The notes under the pieces: generated by a model
Told to the model about the DNA's origin: nothing
Database searches by the model: none
Seen by the model: the letters and a program-made list of their open reading frames with translations, nothing else
Shown here: in pieces, positions 41,863 through 44,212 of the stretch
Layout of the letters: each line of letters opens with the position of its first letter
How positions within the stretch are numbered: the stretch's first letter is position 1
Program-made: the position numbers and the translations under genes
Assembly: GCA_963748075.1 (NCBI GenBank)
Contig: CAVVHQ010000045.1
Coordinates: forward strand, 1-44,212
Reading direction: 5' to 3'
Source: VRUE01 sp963748075
GTDB taxonomy: Bacteria > Actinomycetota > Thermoleophilia > Solirubrobacterales > 70-9
DNA length: 44,212 bases

Positions 41863-42519
41863 GTGACTCCGACGATCGACGAACTGAGGGTCGCGGACCC
41901 GCCGGATGCCTGGTCGGGGCTCGGGTTCGAGGTCGACGGCGACACCTGCGTGGTCGGCGACGTGCGGATCCGCCTGGCGGGTCCAAACGCCGGCAAGGGG
42001 CTGACCGGCTGGTCGCTGCGCGAGGTCGAAGGGACCGAGCTGGACGGCCTGCCGACGACGCGCTCGGATCGCCGGCCGCCCAGCGAGGCGCCGCTGCACC
42101 CCAACGGCGTCACCGCGCTCGACCACGTCGTCGCGATCACGCCGGCGCTCGAGCGAACGGTCGCGGCGCTCGAGGGCGCCGGCCTCGACCTGCGCCGCAT
42201 CCGCGAGGAGCCGACGCCCGCCGGCGCCCCGCGGCAGGCCTTCTTCCGCCTCGGCACGGCGATCCTCGAGGTCGTGCAGGAGCCGCCCGAGGCGATCGAG
42301 CGCGCCGGCGGCGATCATCCGGCCTTCTTCTGGGGGCTGGCCTTCCTCGCCCCCGACCTGGAGGCGACGGTCGCCGGGCTCGGGGATCGGGTCGGCGAGA
42401 CCCGCCCGGCCGTCCAACCCGGCCGCCGGATCGCCACCCTGCGCCGCGCCGCCGGCCTCACCGTGCCGGTCGCGCTGATCACACCGCCCGCCCCGGGTGG
42501 GCGAGGTCGGTATCCATAG
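41863..42519 (+). CDS. VOC-superfamily (glyoxalase/bleomycin resistance-like) protein
   Basis: A 218-residue protein. The N-terminal 75 residues are a degenerate half. From about 85 a VOC module follows (ALDHVVAITPALERTVAALEGAGLDLRRIREEPTP, AFFRLGTAILEVVQEPP), then WGLAFLAPDLEATVAGLGDRVG. Metal ligands H88 and E136 are visible. The GTG start at 41863 is the most likely. Enzyme activity cannot be predicted. Confidence 0.8.
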   Translation: MTPTIDELRVADPPDAWSGLGFEVDGDTCVVGDVRIRLAGPNAGKGLTGWSLREVEGTELDGLPTTRSDRRPPSEAPLHPNGVTALDHVVAITPALERTVAALEGAGLDLRRIREEPTPAGAPRQAFFRLGTAILEVVQEPPEAIERAGGDHPAFFWGLAFLAPDLEATVAGLGDRVGETRPAVQPGRRIATLRRAAGLTVPVALITPPAPGGRGRYP

Positions 42520-42522
42520 GGA

Positions 42523-43464
42523 ATGGACGTGAAGCGACCCCTGTGGGCCTTCGACCGCTTCCAGCAGCGCCACGCACCGCTGGCGATGCCGATCGCCGTA
42601 GTGAAGAAGCTCGGCGACGACCAGGGAGGCAACCTCGCCGCGCTGATCGCCTACCGCGCCTTCTTCTCGCTCTTCCCGCTCCTCCTCCTGCTCACCACCG
42701 TGCTCGGCTTCGTGCTCGCCGACAACCCCGAGCTGCGCCGGGAAGCGGTCGACTCGGTGCTCGCCCATTTCCCGGTGATCGGCGACCAGATCGAGGTCGG
42801 CTCGCTGCAGGGCAGCGGGGTGGCGCTGGCGGTCGGCATCGCCGGCTCGCTCTGGGCCGGCTTCGGCGTCGTCCTCGCCACCGAGCGGGCGCTGGACCGG
42901 GTCTGGGCCGTGCCGCACCGGGACCGCCCCGATTTCCTCCGCTCGCGCCTGCGGGCGCTCGTCCTGCTGGCCGTGCTGGGGACGCTGACGATCGCCTCGA
43001 CCGTCGCCTCCGGCTTGGTCGGTGGCGGCGCCGGATTGCTCGGGCCGGTCGGCGGCATCGCCGTCTCGATCGTCCTCAACCTGCTCGTCTTCGGCGCCCT
43101 CTTCTCGCTGCTCGGGTCGCGGCCCGCATCGCCGACCGTCGTCCTGCCCGGAGTCGTCCTCGCCGCCGTCTGCTGGGCGGGGCTGCAGCTCGTCGGCGGC
43201 TACTTCGTCTCCCACCAGATCCGCGACGCGACCCCGGCCTACGGCACCTTCGCCCTGGTGCTCGGCCTGCTCGTCTGGGTCCACCTCGGCGCGCTGCTGA
43301 CGGTGCTCAGCGCCGAGCTGAACGTCGTCCGAGCCCGCCGGCTCTGGCCGCGCAGCCTGCTCGGCGTCGGCCGGGAGGAGGACGAGCGGGTGATGCGGGC
43401 CCTCGCCGAGGCCGAGGCGCGCGACGACCAGCAGCGCATCCGGGTCGACTTCGACCGGCGTTAG
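42523..43464 (+). CDS. YihY/BrkB-family membrane protein
   Basis: A 313-residue inner-membrane protein, about 6-7 helices. Family motifs are AYRAFFSLFPLLLLLTTVLGF (about 44-64), SLWAGFGVVLATERALDRVWAV and PAYGTFALVLGLLVWVHLGALLTVLSAELN. The basic/acidic C-terminal tail is cytoplasmic. It starts 3 bases after the VOC gene. The role of YihY proteins is not settled; they were once mis-called ribonuclease BN. Confidence 0.9.
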   Translation: MDVKRPLWAFDRFQQRHAPLAMPIAVVKKLGDDQGGNLAALIAYRAFFSLFPLLLLLTTVLGFVLADNPELRREAVDSVLAHFPVIGDQIEVGSLQGSGVALAVGIAGSLWAGFGVVLATERALDRVWAVPHRDRPDFLRSRLRALVLLAVLGTLTIASTVASGLVGGGAGLLGPVGGIAVSIVLNLLVFGALFSLLGSRPASPTVVLPGVVLAAVCWAGLQLVGGYFVSHQIRDATPAYGTFALVLGLLVWVHLGALLTVLSAELNVVRARRLWPRSLLGVGREEDERVMRALAEAEARDDQQRIRVDFDRR

Positions 43465-43480
43465 CGCGAGGCCAGGACGC

Positions 43481-44206
43481 CTACCGGGACCCGCCCTCGA
43501 CGAAGCGCCGGTCGAGCGCGTCCTCGTAGGCGGCGAGCGGGTCGTCGGTGCCGAGGACGCGGAACCGGCAGGCGTCGCCGCCCAGCGAGAGCAGCGAGGT
43601 GCGCTCGGCCCGCAGGCCGGAGACCGCCGGGTCGAGCGCCTTCATCCAGTTCGCGTCCCAGGCGCAGAGGACGGTGGTCACGAGGGTCGCGTCGTGGCGC
43701 GAGAAGAAGTCGCGGAAGAAGCAGCGGTCGACCCGCATCTCGAAGGTCTCGGGGTCGGGGCGCTCGAACTCGAACCGGAAGTACGACCCGTACATCGCCG
43801 AGCTCTTGCGCATCGCCTTCTCGACCGCGTCCAGCGGCGCGTCCCGCTTGGCGAGCGCCTCGATCACGATCTCGATCGAGCGCTCCAGCACCTCGCCGAA
43901 GACGTGCTGGAGGAAGAGGATCGTGCGTCGCTCGTCGCCGTCGAACTCGGGGCGAAGGGCCTCGAACGCGGCGAGCACGACGGCGGACATCGCCAGCATC
44001 CCCTTCGCGGCGCCGTCGACCGCCAGATCGCCGTCTTCCTCGGCCAGCTGTTCGGCCCGGGCGCCGATCTTCTCCGTCAGCTCCTGCGACCGCCCGGGCG
44101 CGACCACGGTGAGGTGGCTGTCGATGCCCTTGAGCAGCCGGTGGGGAACCACGCGACCCATCAGCCAGCGGCCCTCGACGGCGAACAGCTTGTCGCTGAG
44201 GTTCAC
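43481..44206 (-). CDS. ATC hydrolase-like (L-2-amino-thiazoline-4-carboxylic acid hydrolase family) protein
   Basis: A 241-residue frame from GTG 44206, which may extend past the window edge because the frame is still open upstream. The C-terminal half has the family pattern VDRCFFRDFFSRHDATLVTTVLCAWDANWM and LSLGGDACRFRV, with three conserved cysteines. The family is named after a cysteine-synthesis enzyme of Pseudomonas, but most members are uncharacterised. It is convergent with yihY. Confidence 0.7.
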   Translation of the reverse strand: MNLSDKLFAVEGRWLMGRVVPHRLLKGIDSHLTVVAPGRSQELTEKIGARAEQLAEEDGDLAVDGAAKGMLAMSAVVLAAFEALRPEFDGDERRTILFLQHVFGEVLERSIEIVIEALAKRDAPLDAVEKAMRKSSAMYGSYFRFEFERPDPETFEMRVDRCFFRDFFSRHDATLVTTVLCAWDANWMKALDPAVSGLRAERTSLLSLGGDACRFRVLGTDDPLAAYEDALDRRFVEGGSR

Positions 44207-44212
44207 GGGAAA

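Noticed and set aside
1..44212. tRNA or rRNA genes
   Set aside because: I found no cloverleaf with a GTTCRANNC-type T-loop and no rRNA-like segments on either strand by eye; a tRNAscan run would settle it.

Overview
This is a GC-rich (about 70%) chromosomal window. It carries many GTG/TTG starts, 1-11 nt gene overlaps, a mycobacterial-type SerC, a deazaflavin (F420)-type DDN-family oxidoreductase and a leucine leader peptide. These traits point to an actinobacterium. Several protein styles (DUF4282, AbiEi-like, small secreted SCRTAR-type proteins) make a Thermoleophilia/Solirubrobacterales-like lineage my best guess; that is an inference, not a measurement.

Layout. (1) 1-8075: amino-acid biosynthesis, with the ilvC 3' end, serC-serA and leuA, interspersed with a cupin, a DUF4282 membrane protein, an RTX-like secreted protein, a DHA2 exporter and a small membrane protein. 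leuA is preceded by a 19-codon leader peptide with five consecutive Leu codons. The mRNA of those codons can pair over 12 nt with the leuA ribosome-binding site. (2) 8133-11076: a scar around an IS256-family element (8781-10193). The element cuts an AbiEi-like gene on its left and a TetR-family gene on its right. The TetR stub faces a paired SMR exporter operon. (3) 11078-15611: molybdenum cofactor genes (moeA, a moaD-moaE fusion, moaC, mogA, with mobA divergent) ending in an amidase that lacks its catalytic centre. (4) 15571-25630: one long minus-strand operon, narG-narH-narJ-narI-narK-moaA and a MOT1-like molybdate permease. It joins nitrate respiration, nitrate transport, the first cofactor step and molybdate uptake. 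Divergent from narG is an HTH regulator with a C-terminal cysteine cluster, overlapping a hemerythrin-domain gene; this pair is a plausible NO/O2/Fe-S sensing module. (5) 26961-34255: an envelope- or sugar-related cluster with a DUF2064 transferase, a methyltransferase, a polytopic GT39-like protein, a zinc-ribbon epimerase, a beta-propeller lipoprotein, a fused cytochrome b/sulfite-oxidase-like enzyme, a small membrane protein and a GT2 glycosyltransferase. (6) 34256-37479: a less compact accessory stretch with an orphan XRE regulator, a secreted protein, a hydrolase, a membrane protein and an SRPBCC remnant. (7) 37482-44206: single-enzyme genes (methyltransferases, GNATs, a cysteine hydrolase, PrxQ-like, DDN-like, VOC, YihY, ATC hydrolase-like).

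Overall theme: anaerobic nitrate respiration with its cofactor supply is concentrated in about 15 kb (11-26.9 kb) under a probable redox regulator. A second putative molybdoenzyme (31808-33097) nearby would use the same cofactor.

Integrity caveats. narG has one frame break and the transposase three. All four are repaired by removing one base from a run of 3-4 G/C, so either homopolymer sequence errors or real decay are possible. The amidase (internal deletion), the SRPBCC gene (stop plus shift), the AbiEi-like gene and the tetR stub look truly damaged.
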